Source: Mucilaginibacter rivuli
Lineage (GTDB): Bacteria; Bacteroidota; Bacteroidia; Sphingobacteriales; Sphingobacteriaceae
Assembly (NCBI RefSeq): GCF_019391655.1
Contig: NZ_JAHXPQ010000004.1
Span: forward strand, 526,695-590,694
DNA length: 64,000 nt
Direction of reading: 5' to 3'
Made by a program: the position numbers and the translations under genes. Numbering within the stretch: position 1 is the stretch's first letter; each line of letters opens with the position of its first letter. This document shows, in pieces, positions 8,075 to 18,013 of the stretch. The notes under the pieces were generated by a model. The model was not told where the DNA came from and made no database searches. It saw only the letters and a program-made list of their open reading frames with translations.

Positions 8075-9124
8075 ATGGAATTAAGTTTAGTAATAGAGAA
8101 ATTTATATTGGTTGCCATCATATTCGGCATCAGCCTGGTGGTGGCCATGTACTCCACCTATGCCGAGCGTAAGGTAGCAGCCTTTTTCCAAGACAGGGTT
8201 GGTCCTAACCGCGCCGGTCCGCTGGGGATATTGCAGCCTTTAGCCGATGGTGCCAAAATGTTTATGAAAGAAGAGATCATCCCCACAAGGGCGAGTGGTT
8301 TACTCTTCATTGTTGGCCCGTCATTAGCAATTCTTACTGCCTGTATTGGCACCGCGGTTATTCCTTGGGGGCAACAGATCGTAATAGGTTCAAATCTAAT
8401 TGACCTGCAGGTTACCGATATTAACGTTGGCGTATTGTACCTTTTCGGAGTAGTTTCGTTAGGTGTTTATGGCGTAATGATAGGCGGCTGGGCATCAAAC
8501 AATAAATACTCATTGCTTGGCGCAATACGTGCGGCATCACAAAATATCAGTTATGAGATAGCAATGGGTTTATCCATCATCGCCTTATTGATGATCACCG
8601 GAACCTTAAGCTTGCGCGAAATTACTGAGCAACAACACGGCTTTTGGGCACACGGTTATTTTACCTGGAACTTTTTTAAACAGCCTGTAGGCTTTATACT
8701 GTTTATGGTTTGTGCTTTCGCGGAGACCAATCGTACACCGTTCGACTTACCTGAGTGTGAGACCGAACTTGTAGGGGGTTACCATACCGAGTACTCATCA
8801 ATGAAATTAGGTTTTTACCTGTTTGCCGAGTATATCAACATGTTCGTATCATCGGCAGTAATGGCAACCTTATATTTTGGTGGTTACAACTACCCGTATA
8901 TGGATGCGGTGAACAACGCTTTGGGTGGAACCTGGGGCCCGCTGTTTGGCGTAGGTGTATTATTCCTCAAAATTGTATTGTTCATTTTCTTCTTCATGTG
9001 GGTGCGCTGGACAATCCCGCGTTTCCGTTATGATCAGTTGATGGATTTGGGTTGGAAGATCCTCATCCCGTTGGCTATTGCCAACATTGTTTTAACAGGT
9101 TTAGTAAGTACGTTTTTAAAATAG
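8075..9124 (+). CDS. nuoH: NADH-quinone oxidoreductase subunit H
   Basis: NuoH is the membrane subunit that lines the quinone chamber. The 349 residues form about eight transmembrane helices. The loop after helix 1 has the strongly conserved sequence ERKVAAFFQDRVGPNRAGP (about 29-47), and the later loop has AFAETNRTPFDLPE (about 213-226), both family hallmarks. It starts directly at the nuoG stop codon. Confidence 0.97.
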   Translation: MELSLVIEKFILVAIIFGISLVVAMYSTYAERKVAAFFQDRVGPNRAGPLGILQPLADGAKMFMKEEIIPTRASGLLFIVGPSLAILTACIGTAVIPWGQQIVIGSNLIDLQVTDINVGVLYLFGVVSLGVYGVMIGGWASNNKYSLLGAIRAASQNISYEIAMGLSIIALLMITGTLSLREITEQQHGFWAHGYFTWNFFKQPVGFILFMVCAFAETNRTPFDLPECETELVGGYHTEYSSMKLGFYLFAEYINMFVSSAVMATLYFGGYNYPYMDAVNNALGGTWGPLFGVGVLFLKIVLFIFFFMWVRWTIPRFRYDQLMDLGWKILIPLAIANIVLTGLVSTFLK

Positions 9125-9130
9125 GCATAT

Positions 9131-9628
9131 ATGGAATCATTATCCGGTAAACGTAAATTAATAGAATCAAAACCACTTAACTTTTTGGAGCGTGCGTATT
9201 TGCCTGCCATATTGAGTGGTTTAAGAATAACAGGTAAACACTTTTTCCGCAAAAGCGTAACTATTCGTTACCCGGAGCAAAAACGTGAATTTAGCGAAAA
9301 TTTCCGTGGCATGCACTCGCTTAAGCGCGATGAAGAAGGCCGCGAACGTTGCACGGCCTGTGGTTTGTGCGCGTTATCATGTCCGGCAGAAGCCATTACC
9401 ATGATAGCTGCTGAGCGTCAGCACGACGAAGAGCATTTATACCGCGAAGAAAAATACGCTGCCGTTTATGAGATCAACATGCTGCGTTGCATTTTCTGCG
9501 GATTATGCGAAGAGGCCTGCCCGAAAGAAGCGATTTATCTTGACGGCGACATCGTTCCATCAAATTATTTGAGGAAGGATTTTATTTATGGTAAGGACAA
9601 ATTAGTGGAGGAGCCACTAAATCAATAA
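9131..9628 (+). CDS. nuoI: NADH-quinone oxidoreductase subunit I
   Basis: NuoI is the 8Fe ferredoxin-like subunit that carries N6a and N6b. Two CxxCxxCxxxCP motifs are present: Cys74, 77, 80, 84 and Cys120, 123, 126, 130. The N-terminal part (about 1-50) is basic and probably amphipathic, fitting the peripheral membrane position. Length is 165 residues, normal. It follows nuoH by 6 bp; a promoter-like box occurs in the spacer downstream. Confidence 0.97.
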   Translation: MESLSGKRKLIESKPLNFLERAYLPAILSGLRITGKHFFRKSVTIRYPEQKREFSENFRGMHSLKRDEEGRERCTACGLCALSCPAEAITMIAAERQHDEEHLYREEKYAAVYEINMLRCIFCGLCEEACPKEAIYLDGDIVPSNYLRKDFIYGKDKLVEEPLNQ

Positions 9629-9638
9629 GGAAGTTTTA

Positions 9639-9665
9639 TACCTTTGCCCGTCGTTTAACCGGGCA
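9639..9665 (+). promoter_or_regulatory. Possible internal promoter and small hairpin before nuoJ
   Basis: TACCTTTG (9639-9646) matches the -7 consensus; no TTG is seen at the right spacing upstream. A 6-bp stem (9645-9650 with 9660-9665) follows at once. Transcription from here would give nuoJ to nuoN alone. Weak evidence. Confidence 0.35.
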
Positions 9666-9687
9666 TAGGTATTTTGTAATTATAAAG

Positions 9688-10188
9688 ATGAATTTATTTT
9701 ACTTTATCGCGTTTTTATCCATACTGTTTGCACTGCTGGTTATCTTTTCGAAAAACCCGGTTCATAGCGTATTGTACCTGATATTAACGTTTTTCACATT
9801 TACCATCCACTACGTTTTACTGAACGCACAGTTTTTGGCCATCGTAAACTTTATTGTTTATATGGGGGCCATTATGGTGCTTTTCCTGTTCGTTATCATG
9901 TTGCTTAACCTCAACAAGGATACCGAGCCGGTAAAATCAAGTCTTGTAAAATTTGCGGGGATAATCGGTGGCGCCTGTTTGCTGGTAGTTATTGTAGCCG
10001 CAGTTAAGGCCTTAGGCAAATCGGACCCGGTAATTTTAAAGCAAGCAGATCTGGGTTTGGTAAAAAACCTCGGTAAAATATTGTTTGGCCAGTTTTTATT
10101 GCCTTTCGAGGTATCGTCGCTATTGCTGTTTTCGGCAATGGTGGGCGCGGTTTTATTGGCAACTAAAGATAAACCAGTTAAAGCTTAA
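9688..10188 (+). CDS. nuoJ: NADH-quinone oxidoreductase subunit J
   Basis: NuoJ is a membrane-arm subunit with five transmembrane helices; the 166-residue sequence shows them at about 2-20, 27-46, 52-73, 88-107 and 137-160. The segment NFIVYMGAIMVLFLFVIML in helix 3 is the conserved region that links the quinone site to the antiporter-like subunits. nuoK follows after 2 bp. Confidence 0.95.
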   Translation: MNLFYFIAFLSILFALLVIFSKNPVHSVLYLILTFFTFTIHYVLLNAQFLAIVNFIVYMGAIMVLFLFVIMLLNLNKDTEPVKSSLVKFAGIIGGACLLVVIVAAVKALGKSDPVILKQADLGLVKNLGKILFGQFLLPFEVSSLLLFSAMVGAVLLATKDKPVKA

Positions 10189-10190
10189 TT

Positions 10191-10520
10191 ATGGAAAGTT
10201 TATTAAACGGTATAAAAGTAGTTCCGCTGAACCATTACATCATTCTGTGCGCTATCATATTTTCGATAGGTGTAATTGGTGTATTGACCCGCAGGAACGC
10301 TATCGTAATTTTCATGTCGGTTGAGCTGATGCTGAACTCGGTTAACCTGTTGCTTACCGTATTCTCTGCTTACCGCGGAGATGCTACTGGTCAGGTGTTC
10401 GTGTTTTTCATTATGGCTTTGGCTGCTGCCGAAGTAGCGGTTGGCTTGGCCATCATTGTAATGGTGTACCGCAATACCAATTCGTTGGATATTAACGTAC
10501 TGAACAGGCTGAAGTGGTAA
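10191..10520 (+). CDS. nuoK: NADH-quinone oxidoreductase subunit K
   Basis: NuoK is a three-helix membrane subunit of the proton path. The 109 residues contain the conserved glutamates in helix 2 (MSVELMLNSVNL) and helix 3 (AAAEVAVGLAI). Length is normal. The following spacer to nuoL is 71 bp and holds a heptad repeat and a TA-rich tract. Confidence 0.96.
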   Translation: MESLLNGIKVVPLNHYIILCAIIFSIGVIGVLTRRNAIVIFMSVELMLNSVNLLLTVFSAYRGDATGQVFVFFIMALAAAEVAVGLAIIVMVYRNTNSLDINVLNRLKW

Positions 10521-10527
10521 AGAATAG

Positions 10528-10555
10528 AATCAAGAATTAAGAGGCAAGAATCAAG
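10528..10555. repeat. Heptad tandem repeat (AATCAAG-type, four units) between nuoK and nuoL
   Basis: Four consecutive 7-nt units read AATCAAG, AATTAAG, AGGCAAG and AATCAAG; a fifth weaker unit precedes them. It is followed by a TA alternating tract at 10579-10589. The unit does not code for protein. Confidence 0.7.
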
Positions 10556-10591
10556 ACGAGCCGAAAGGTTCAAAAGAATATATATATATAA

Positions 10592-12517
10592 ATGATAAAC
10601 AATTTACTCTGGCTTATTCCCATATTACCATTAGTTGGTTTTATCATCAACGGCTTGGGCAGAAATACCTTATCAAAAGGTGTGATAGGCTTTATTGGCA
10701 GTACAGTAGTGCTTGCTTCTTTTGTATTAAGCGTACTCGCCTTTTTACAGATCAACTCATCACATACCCCTATTGAGGTTACTTACTTTGATTGGATAAG
10801 CGTAGGCAGCTTAACTATACCATTCTCGTTCCTTGTAGATCAACTGAGCAGCATTATGTTGCTGATCATTACTGGAGTTGGTTTCCTGATACACGTTTAC
10901 TCAGCAGGCTACATGCACGATGATGAAGGTTTTGGTAAGTTCTTCTCTTACCTTAATCTGTTTATCTTTTTCATGCTATTGTTGGTATTGGGTTCAAACT
11001 ATATCATCATGTTCATTGGTTGGGAAGGTGTAGGTTTATGCTCATACCTGCTCATCGGTTTCTGGTACTCGAACGCTTCGTACTCCGATGTGGCAAAGAA
11101 AGCTTTTGTAATGAACCGTATTGGCGATCTGGGTTTCCTTATCGCGGTATTCATCATTGCGCAAACATTCGGCAGCGTTAGCTTCAGCACAGTATTAGAA
11201 GGCGCCGGTCACATGAAATCAGGTAACCCAACTTTAACTTTAATTACCTTATTACTATTTGTAGGTGCTACTGGTAAATCGGCTCAATTGCCACTATTTA
11301 CCTGGTTACCCGATGCGATGGCCGGCCCTACACCAGTATCTGCCCTGATACACGCTGCAACCATGGTTACGGCAGGTATCTATATGATAGCGCGCTCGAA
11401 CATCATGTTCACGCTTGCGCCAATTACGTTACACGTGATCAGCATTATAGGCTTAGCTACTATACTAATAGCCGCGCTTATCGCGATGACGCAAACAGAT
11501 ATTAAAAAGGTACTGGCTTATTCAACCGTATCGCAATTAGGATATATGTTTTTAGGTTTGGGCGTTGGCGCTTATACAGGCGCTTTCTTCCACGTATTAA
11601 CACACGCATTCTTTAAAGCATTGTTGTTCCTGTGCGCAGGTTCTGTTATCCACGCCGTAAGCGGCGAGCAGGATATGCGTAAAATGGGTGGATTGCGCGG
11701 CAAGCTCCCGGTAACTTTTATTACAATGTTCATCGGCACATGGGCCATAGCGGGCTTACCACCTTTTGCAGGTTTTTTCTCTAAAGATGAGATACTGGCT
11801 CACGTTTACGAACAAAGCCCTGTATTGTGGGTGTTTGGCGTTATTGCGGCCATGTTTACATCGTTCTATATGTTTAGGCTGCTCTATCTTACCTTTTTTG
11901 GAAAGTTCAGGGGAACACATGAGCAGGAACACCATTTGCACGAGTCGCCATCATCAATGACAATTCCTTTAATGGTACTTGCAGTACTTTCTATGGTAGG
12001 AGGTTTCATCAATGTGCCGCATGTATTAGGCGGCCATCACTGGTTACAAAACTACCTTGCCCCGGTGTTTGAGGCAAGCACAAAAATACAAGAGTTGCAC
12101 CCTGCAGAATTATCATCATCAACCGAGTGGATGCTGATGGGTATATCAGTAGGGGGAGCTTTTATCGCGTTGATATTTGCATACAGTAAATACATCAGCA
12201 AAGGCCACGTACCTGTTGCCGATACGGAGCAACGTTCACCATTGACAGGCTTAGCTTACAACAAGTTTTATATTGATGAGGTGTACGACTTTTTGGTTCG
12301 TAAACCGCTTGATGGCTTATCAGTATTCTTCTATAAAGTAGTTGATCTGATGGGTATCGATGGAATTGTGAACGGCCTGGGCCGTGGCTCGATAGAAGCA
12401 AGTAAAGATCTGCGTTTGCTGCAAAACGGTAACGTTGGTTTCTACATATTTATGATGGTGATTGGCGTGATTGCTGTATTGGGATATGGCATTTACAGCA
12501 TAATGAATTTGATTTAA
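10592..12517 (+). CDS. nuoL: NADH-quinone oxidoreductase subunit L
   Basis: NuoL is the distal antiporter-like proton-pumping subunit. The 641 residues give about 16 membrane helices with the Mrp-type core (about 130-400). The conserved glutamate in MFIGWEGVGLCSYLLIG and the lysine in ATGKSAQLPLFTWLPDAM are visible, as is the ALIHAATMVTAGIYM segment. The C-terminal 100 residues match the lateral helix region. Length is normal. Confidence 0.97.
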   Translation: MINNLLWLIPILPLVGFIINGLGRNTLSKGVIGFIGSTVVLASFVLSVLAFLQINSSHTPIEVTYFDWISVGSLTIPFSFLVDQLSSIMLLIITGVGFLIHVYSAGYMHDDEGFGKFFSYLNLFIFFMLLLVLGSNYIIMFIGWEGVGLCSYLLIGFWYSNASYSDVAKKAFVMNRIGDLGFLIAVFIIAQTFGSVSFSTVLEGAGHMKSGNPTLTLITLLLFVGATGKSAQLPLFTWLPDAMAGPTPVSALIHAATMVTAGIYMIARSNIMFTLAPITLHVISIIGLATILIAALIAMTQTDIKKVLAYSTVSQLGYMFLGLGVGAYTGAFFHVLTHAFFKALLFLCAGSVIHAVSGEQDMRKMGGLRGKLPVTFITMFIGTWAIAGLPPFAGFFSKDEILAHVYEQSPVLWVFGVIAAMFTSFYMFRLLYLTFFGKFRGTHEQEHHLHESPSSMTIPLMVLAVLSMVGGFINVPHVLGGHHWLQNYLAPVFEASTKIQELHPAELSSSTEWMLMGISVGGAFIALIFAYSKYISKGHVPVADTEQRSPLTGLAYNKFYIDEVYDFLVRKPLDGLSVFFYKVVDLMGIDGIVNGLGRGSIEASKDLRLLQNGNVGFYIFMMVIGVIAVLGYGIYSIMNLI

Positions 12518-12535
12518 GGCATTACGATATATAAA

Positions 12536-14002
12536 ATGACGGTTATTATTCTACTTTTTTTACCATTGCTTGGTGCCCTTGCAACCCTGCTGTTTAAAGG
12601 CGGAACCGCTAAAAACGTAGCGCTGTTATTTGCTGTTGCCGAATTTGCCATCGCTCTCGTTTTCTTGTCCAAATTTATACCGGATGCTACCAGTCAGTTT
12701 GGTGTTAACTGGGCCTGGATAGAACGTTACGGCATACATTTTAAAGCCGGTATTGATGGTATCAGTATGGTGCTGGTTTTATTAACCACGCTGTTAATTC
12801 CTATTATCATATTAAGCACTTTTAAACACGATTATAAAAATCCGAATGCTTTTTATGCCCTTGTGCTATTTATGCAGGCAGGGTTGCTATTGGTATTTAC
12901 CGCCTTAGATGGCTTTTTATTTTATGTAGGCTGGGAAGCGGCTTTGATACCTATCTACTTTATCTGTACCCTTTGGGGTGGCGGCGATAGGGTGCGTATC
13001 AACCTTAAATTTTTCATCTACACCTTTGCGGGCTCGCTGTTTATGTTGCTGGGAATTATTTACCTGTATACCCAAAACCCTGCCCGTACGTTTGATCTAC
13101 ATGATTTTTACGCATTACATTTAAGCGCTCACCAGCAGTCATTTATATTTTGGGCATTCTTTTTAGCGTTCGCTATCAAAATGCCGGTATTCCCTTTTCA
13201 CACCTGGCAGCCCGATACGTATACCGAAGCGCCAAGCGCCGGTACTATGTTGCTTTCGGGCATTATGCTGAAGATGGGTATTTATGGCGTTATCCGATGG
13301 CTGATACCAATCTCGCCATTGGGCTTTAGCCAATGGGGGCCAACCGCGATAGTATTGGCTGTGATAGGCATTGTTTATGCGTCGCTAATCGCGTTCAATC
13401 AAAAAGATGGCAAGCGTTTAATCGCTTATTCGTCCATAGCACACGTTGGCCTGATAGCGGCGGGCATTTTTGCCTGGGACATTCAGGGTATACAAGGCGC
13501 TATGATACAGATGCTCAACCACGGTATCAATGTGGTAGGCTTGTTCTTTATTATGGATATCATTAGCCGCAGGTTAAATACCCGTGATATTGATGCTCTG
13601 GGTGGCATTGCCAAAGTAGCGCCTAAATTTGCCATAGCTTTTTTAATTATTGTATTGGGTACGGTAGCCTTGCCATTAACCAATGGGTTTATTGGTGAGT
13701 TTTTATTACTGTACGGCGTTTATCAATATGATATTTTCTTATCCGCTGTAGCGGGGCTGACCATTATATTAGGTGCCGTTTATATGCTGCGCATGTACAA
13801 AAAAGTAATGCATGGCGAAGGCAATGCCCTAACCGCTTTGTTTACCGATATTACAGGTTATGAGCGTGTTGTTTTAGGGATAATTTGTGCCCTTATTCTA
13901 ATTATCGGGGTTTACCCGCAATGTATCTTACACCTTTCGGAAGCCAGCGTGCGCGATCTGATAGAGCAGGTAAATCACAAAAAATTAATTTCAGTTAAGT
14001 AA
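12536..14002 (+). CDS. nuoM: NADH-quinone oxidoreductase subunit M
   Basis: NuoM is the second antiporter-like proton-pumping subunit. The 488 residues include the conserved glutamate in FYVGWEAALIPIYF and the lysine/tryptophan block AIKMPVFPFHTWQPDTYTEA, followed by LSGIMLKMGIYG. Family length is normal. nuoN starts 3 bp after its stop. Confidence 0.97.
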   Translation: MTVIILLFLPLLGALATLLFKGGTAKNVALLFAVAEFAIALVFLSKFIPDATSQFGVNWAWIERYGIHFKAGIDGISMVLVLLTTLLIPIIILSTFKHDYKNPNAFYALVLFMQAGLLLVFTALDGFLFYVGWEAALIPIYFICTLWGGGDRVRINLKFFIYTFAGSLFMLLGIIYLYTQNPARTFDLHDFYALHLSAHQQSFIFWAFFLAFAIKMPVFPFHTWQPDTYTEAPSAGTMLLSGIMLKMGIYGVIRWLIPISPLGFSQWGPTAIVLAVIGIVYASLIAFNQKDGKRLIAYSSIAHVGLIAAGIFAWDIQGIQGAMIQMLNHGINVVGLFFIMDIISRRLNTRDIDALGGIAKVAPKFAIAFLIIVLGTVALPLTNGFIGEFLLLYGVYQYDIFLSAVAGLTIILGAVYMLRMYKKVMHGEGNALTALFTDITGYERVVLGIICALILIIGVYPQCILHLSEASVRDLIEQVNHKKLISVK

Positions 14003-14005
14003 ACC

Positions 14006-15385
14006 ATGAATACGCTTATCATAATTTCTGTTTTACCCATCATAATTTTATACCTGGGTTTATACAAAGCAAAAAAAGCTTTGTTACCGGTTACAATTAT
14101 AGGTTTACTTACTGCCCTTGGTTTTGCCTGCGCCCAATGGGGCAATGAGCCGGCGCCAACATTCAGCGGTATGTTGCAGTTCAATAACTTTTCTATCGCT
14201 TTCTCGGCACTTACTATCGTATCTACCATATTGATCCTGCTATTATCTAAAGATTACTTTGAGCGTATCAGCGACCACGTAGCAGAATATTATGCCGTAA
14301 TATTGTTCTCCCTTGCAGGTGTTATCGTTATGCTATCGTACCATAACCTCACCATGTTGTTTATCGGTATCGAGATCATGTCGGTAAGTTTATACATTTT
14401 GGCAGGTATCAAAAAGAACGATTTTGCTTCGAATGAAGCAGCCCTGAAATACTTCCTGATGGGGGCTTTCTCAACCGGATTCCTTTTATTCGGTATCGCC
14501 TTGATATACGGTGCATCAGGCTCGTTTGACCTTACTGATATCCGCAACTGGATATTGATGAACCCGCGCCATATCGATCCGTTATTTTATACCGGTATTT
14601 TGTTGATGATTGTTGGCCTTTGCTTTAAAATAGGTGCCGCGCCATTTCATTTCTGGACACCCGATGTGTACGAAGGTTCGCCAACCTTAATTACGGCATT
14701 CATGTCAACCGTAGTTAAAACAGCAGGGATTGCTGCCTTTTTACGCCTGTTTTCTACTTGCTTTAACCCGATATCAAGTTTTTGGGTGCCAACCTTATTG
14801 ATCATTACTATGCTTACCTTATTTATAGGTAACATAACGGCCTTATACCAACAAAGCTTTAAGAGGATGCTGGCATTTTCCAGTATCTCGCATGCGGGTT
14901 ATTTGTTGTTTGCCATTGTAGCATTAAACTCAAGCTCGGCAAACGCGGTGCTTACTTATGCTACAGCTTATTCTATTGCATCAATCATCGCGTTTGGTGT
15001 ATTGATATTGGTAAGGCAGCAAGCAGGTACCGATAACTTTACAGCTTTTGATGGCCTGGCCAAGAAAAACCCTTTCCTGGCATTTACACTAACCGTAGCC
15101 ATGCTTTCCCTAGCGGGGATACCTTTAACGGCGGGCTTTATAGGTAAATTCTTTATGTTCTCGGGGGCCTTGTCGCAATACCAGGTTGCTTTAGTTATCA
15201 TAGCGGTTATTAATGCTATCATCAGTATTTACTACTACTTCAGGGTAATTGTAGCCATGTATTTTAATGCTGCAGAACCTGCCGAAGTAGCTGTGCCGCC
15301 ATATTATACCTTTGTGCTGGGCTTTTCGGCTTTAGCTACTATTGTTATCGGGGTTTACCCGGTTTTGGTATCGGGCCTTATTTAA
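14006..15385 (+). CDS. nuoN: NADH-quinone oxidoreductase subunit N
   Basis: NuoN is the third antiporter-like proton-pumping subunit. The 459 residues show the glutamate in FIGIEIMSVSLYILAG, the lysine in CFKIGAAPFHFWTPDVYEG and the family segment FKRMLAFSSISHAGY. It closes the complex I set. No strong terminator hairpin is seen in the 59-bp spacer before the DedA gene, so read-through into the next genes is possible. Confidence 0.97.
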   Translation: MNTLIIISVLPIIILYLGLYKAKKALLPVTIIGLLTALGFACAQWGNEPAPTFSGMLQFNNFSIAFSALTIVSTILILLLSKDYFERISDHVAEYYAVILFSLAGVIVMLSYHNLTMLFIGIEIMSVSLYILAGIKKNDFASNEAALKYFLMGAFSTGFLLFGIALIYGASGSFDLTDIRNWILMNPRHIDPLFYTGILLMIVGLCFKIGAAPFHFWTPDVYEGSPTLITAFMSTVVKTAGIAAFLRLFSTCFNPISSFWVPTLLIITMLTLFIGNITALYQQSFKRMLAFSSISHAGYLLFAIVALNSSSANAVLTYATAYSIASIIAFGVLILVRQQAGTDNFTAFDGLAKKNPFLAFTLTVAMLSLAGIPLTAGFIGKFFMFSGALSQYQVALVIIAVINAIISIYYYFRVIVAMYFNAAEPAEVAVPPYYTFVLGFSALATIVIGVYPVLVSGLI

Positions 15386-15444
15386 TATCTGCCAAGCCTG
15401 CAAATTGATTTAATAATTTGTAGTTTTACTGGTAGATACTCTGA

Positions 15445-16101
15445 ATGGAAACTTTCTGGGAACACCTGAAAAATTTAACGGATGCCGGACTACTACTAAG
15501 TGAGGGTGGCTTCTACCTGCTATTGGTTGTAGTGTTTGCCGAAACCGGCTTGTTTTTCGGTTTCTTTTTACCCGGCGACTACCTTTTATTCCTTGCAGGC
15601 GTTGCCTGCTCTACGGGGATGCTCGATATTTCTATCTATTTATTGGTAGTGAGCTTAATTGTGGCAGGCTTTTTGGGCAACTGGGTTGGCTATTGGTTTG
15701 GCTACCGAACGGGGCCCGTATTATTTAAAAGGGAAGACTCGCTCTTCTTTAAAAAACGATATGTGCATACAGCCGAAGATTTTTATAACAAATATGGGGG
15801 CATGGCATTAGTTATGGGAAGATTTTTCCCGATAATTAGAACTTTTGCGCCTATCTTTGCGGGAGTTGTAAAGGTTGATTTTAAGAAGTTTACCTTTTAC
15901 AACTTAATTGGCAGTATTGCCTGGGTTACCACACTAACCCTGAGCGGATATTTTTTAGGACGAAGGTATCCACAGATTAAAGATTATTTACAGTATATTG
16001 TAATAGGTTTAATAGTGGTTACTACCATCCCCCTGTTAATCGCTTTTTTAAGGAAGAAGCTTTTACCGGAAACAAACGATGAAATAAATAATAAAACATA
16101 A
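15445..16101 (+). CDS. DedA family membrane protein
   Basis: This 218-residue protein belongs to the DedA/SNARE-associated family, whose members act in lipid-carrier (undecaprenyl phosphate or phospholipid) translocation across the inner membrane. Visible family features are [14 protein letters not shown] near residue 40, the central [10 protein letters not shown] block and the conserved arginine motif [17 protein letters not shown] (about 127-143). Four to five membrane helices are predicted. It stands first in a run of closely spaced housekeeping genes. Confidence 0.92.
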   Translation: METFWEHLKNLTDAGLLLSEGGFYLLLVVVFAETGLFFGFFLPGDYLLFLAGVACSTGMLDISIYLLVVSLIVAGFLGNWVGYWFGYRTGPVLFKREDSLFFKKRYVHTAEDFYNKYGGMALVMGRFFPIIRTFAPIFAGVVKVDFKKFTFYNLIGSIAWVTTLTLSGYFLGRRYPQIKDYLQYIVIGLIVVTTIPLLIAFLRKKLLPETNDEINNKT

Positions 16102-16109
16102 TACTACGA

Positions 16110-16658
16110 ATGAGTACACAACACCCTTGGCACCAGGTTTCGCCTGGCGAAAATATTCCTACTACTGTTAATGCTATTATTGAGATCCCAAAAGGCTCAA
16201 AAGCAAAATATGAAATAGACAAAGATTCAGGATTATTAAAATTAGACAGGGTTTTATTTTCATCGGTAATGTACCCGGCCAACTATGGCTTTATACCGCA
16301 AACCTATTGTGATGATAAAGATCCGCTGGATATATTGGTATTATGCTCGGTTGATGTTTACCCCATGTCGATCATCGAGGCGCAGGTTATTGGTGTGATG
16401 CACATGGTTGATGGTGGCGAGCAGGATGATAAAATTATAGCGGTGGCAAAAAACGACATGTCGGTTAACTATATTAACGAACTAACAGAATTGCCGCCAC
16501 ACGCTATGAAAGAGATCGTTCGTTTTTTCCAGGATTATAAAAAGCTGGAAGGCAAGAACGTAACCATTGAGCACCTGATGGGGCAGCGTTATGCCTACAA
16601 GGTAATCAACGAAGCACTGGACTTGTATAAGTCCACATTTCCCACTCAACAAGTTTAA
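16110..16658 (+). CDS. ppa: Inorganic pyrophosphatase (family I)
   Basis: This soluble enzyme hydrolyses pyrophosphate to two phosphates and pulls biosynthetic reactions forward. The 182 residues contain the signature with the metal-binding aspartates Asp69, Asp71 and Asp74 (DKDPLD), preceded by [11 protein letters not shown] and followed by [20 protein letters not shown]. Length fits family I. Its TAA stop is followed at once by the ATG of the next gene. Confidence 0.96.
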   Translation: MSTQHPWHQVSPGENIPTTVNAIIEIPKGSKAKYEIDKDSGLLKLDRVLFSSVMYPANYGFIPQTYCDDKDPLDILVLCSVDVYPMSIIEAQVIGVMHMVDGGEQDDKIIAVAKNDMSVNYINELTELPPHAMKEIVRFFQDYKKLEGKNVTIEHLMGQRYAYKVINEALDLYKSTFPTQQV

Positions 16659-18002
16659 ATGGAGCAGCCCGACCTTCATATAAGTGGTTTCTACATATTC
16701 GCTACACTGGCGTTAGTTGCGCTGAACGGCTTTTTTGTGGCAGCCGAGTTTGCCATGGTAAGGGTTCGCGGTTCGCAGATTGAATTACAGGCCAAAACAG
16801 GCAGTGCTGTTGCCAAAGTAGCCCGCACCATACTGTATAATCTGGATGGATACCTTGCCGCTACTCAATTAGGCATTACCATTGCATCACTGGCTTTGGG
16901 TGTTGTTGGCGAGGGTGTAGTTTCGGCCATTATGCTGAATGCTTTTTCGGCTATAGGCTTGGTTATAACTTCAAAAACCATTATTACCATAAGCCATATC
17001 GTAGCTTTTACACTCATCACGGTATTCCACATCGTATTTGGCGAATTGGCACCGAAATCGCTGGCTATTCAACGGTCGGTGCGTACTGTTTTGGCGGTAT
17101 CGGTACCATTGCGGATATTCTTTGTTGTGTTTAAACCGTTTATATGGGCATTAAATACCTTCGCTAATTTTATATTGAAGCTGTTGGGCATTAACCCGGT
17201 TCCGGGAGGAGAGGCTCACCATAGCTCGGAAGAATTGCAGTATTTATTAGAGCAGGGTAAAGAAACCGGCGCGCTTGATTCCAGTGAGCATGAGCTGATA
17301 CAGAATGTATTTGATTTTAACGAACGTGTGGTGAAGAACATTATGGTGCCGCGTACCAAAATATCGGGCGTTGATCTGAGCTCTACTAAAGACGAGTTAT
17401 TGGAATGCATTATCAACGAAGGTTATTCCCGCATTCCGGTGTATGATGATGTGATCGATAAGATCGTAGGTATTGTTCACGCAAAGGACATATTGCCATT
17501 ATTGGCACGTAACGAGGAGATTATTTTAAAAGATATTATACGCAAGCCATATTTCATCCCGGAAACGAAAAAAATAAACGACCTGATGGCCGAGTTGCAG
17601 CAAAAACGCATACAAATAGCTATTGTACTTGACGAGTTTGGCGGCACTGCCGGCATGGTTACTTTGGAAGATATTGTTGAAGAATTGGTTGGTGAGATAC
17701 AGGATGAGTATGATGAGGAGAAGCCTATTGTTGATAAAATAAACCCACGCGAGTTTGTTATTAACGCGCTTGCACCTATTTATGATGTGAATGAGTTTTT
17801 ACCACACGACCTACCTGAAGATGGCGACTTTGACACCGTATCGGGATGGTTGGGGCATATTTTTGGCAAGATACCCGAGGTTGGCGAGCAAAAAGAATCA
17901 AACGGGTATAATATTACCGTATTAAAAAAATCGGACCAGAACATCGAATCGGTAAAGCTGGAATTGCTGATCAATGATGACGATATGGAAGACTTGCATT
18001 AA
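16659..18002 (+). CDS. CNNM/CorC-type transporter-associated protein (hemolysin family)
   Basis: The 447-residue protein has the three-part layout of CNNM/HlyC proteins: a DUF21 membrane domain (about 1-200, with four helices and the FFVAAEFAMVRVR segment), a pair of CBS domains (about 215-345; the second ends with EFGGTAGMVTLEDIVEELVGEI) and a CorC_HlyC domain (about 355-440). Members are linked to magnesium efflux or metal homeostasis; the old name hemolysin is misleading. It starts directly at the ppa stop. Confidence 0.93.
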   Translation: MEQPDLHISGFYIFATLALVALNGFFVAAEFAMVRVRGSQIELQAKTGSAVAKVARTILYNLDGYLAATQLGITIASLALGVVGEGVVSAIMLNAFSAIGLVITSKTIITISHIVAFTLITVFHIVFGELAPKSLAIQRSVRTVLAVSVPLRIFFVVFKPFIWALNTFANFILKLLGINPVPGGEAHHSSEELQYLLEQGKETGALDSSEHELIQNVFDFNERVVKNIMVPRTKISGVDLSSTKDELLECIINEGYSRIPVYDDVIDKIVGIVHAKDILPLLARNEEIILKDIIRKPYFIPETKKINDLMAELQQKRIQIAIVLDEFGGTAGMVTLEDIVEELVGEIQDEYDEEKPIVDKINPREFVINALAPIYDVNEFLPHDLPEDGDFDTVSGWLGHIFGKIPEVGEQKESNGYNITVLKKSDQNIESVKLELLINDDDMEDLH

Positions 18003-18013
18003 TCCATTAGGCT

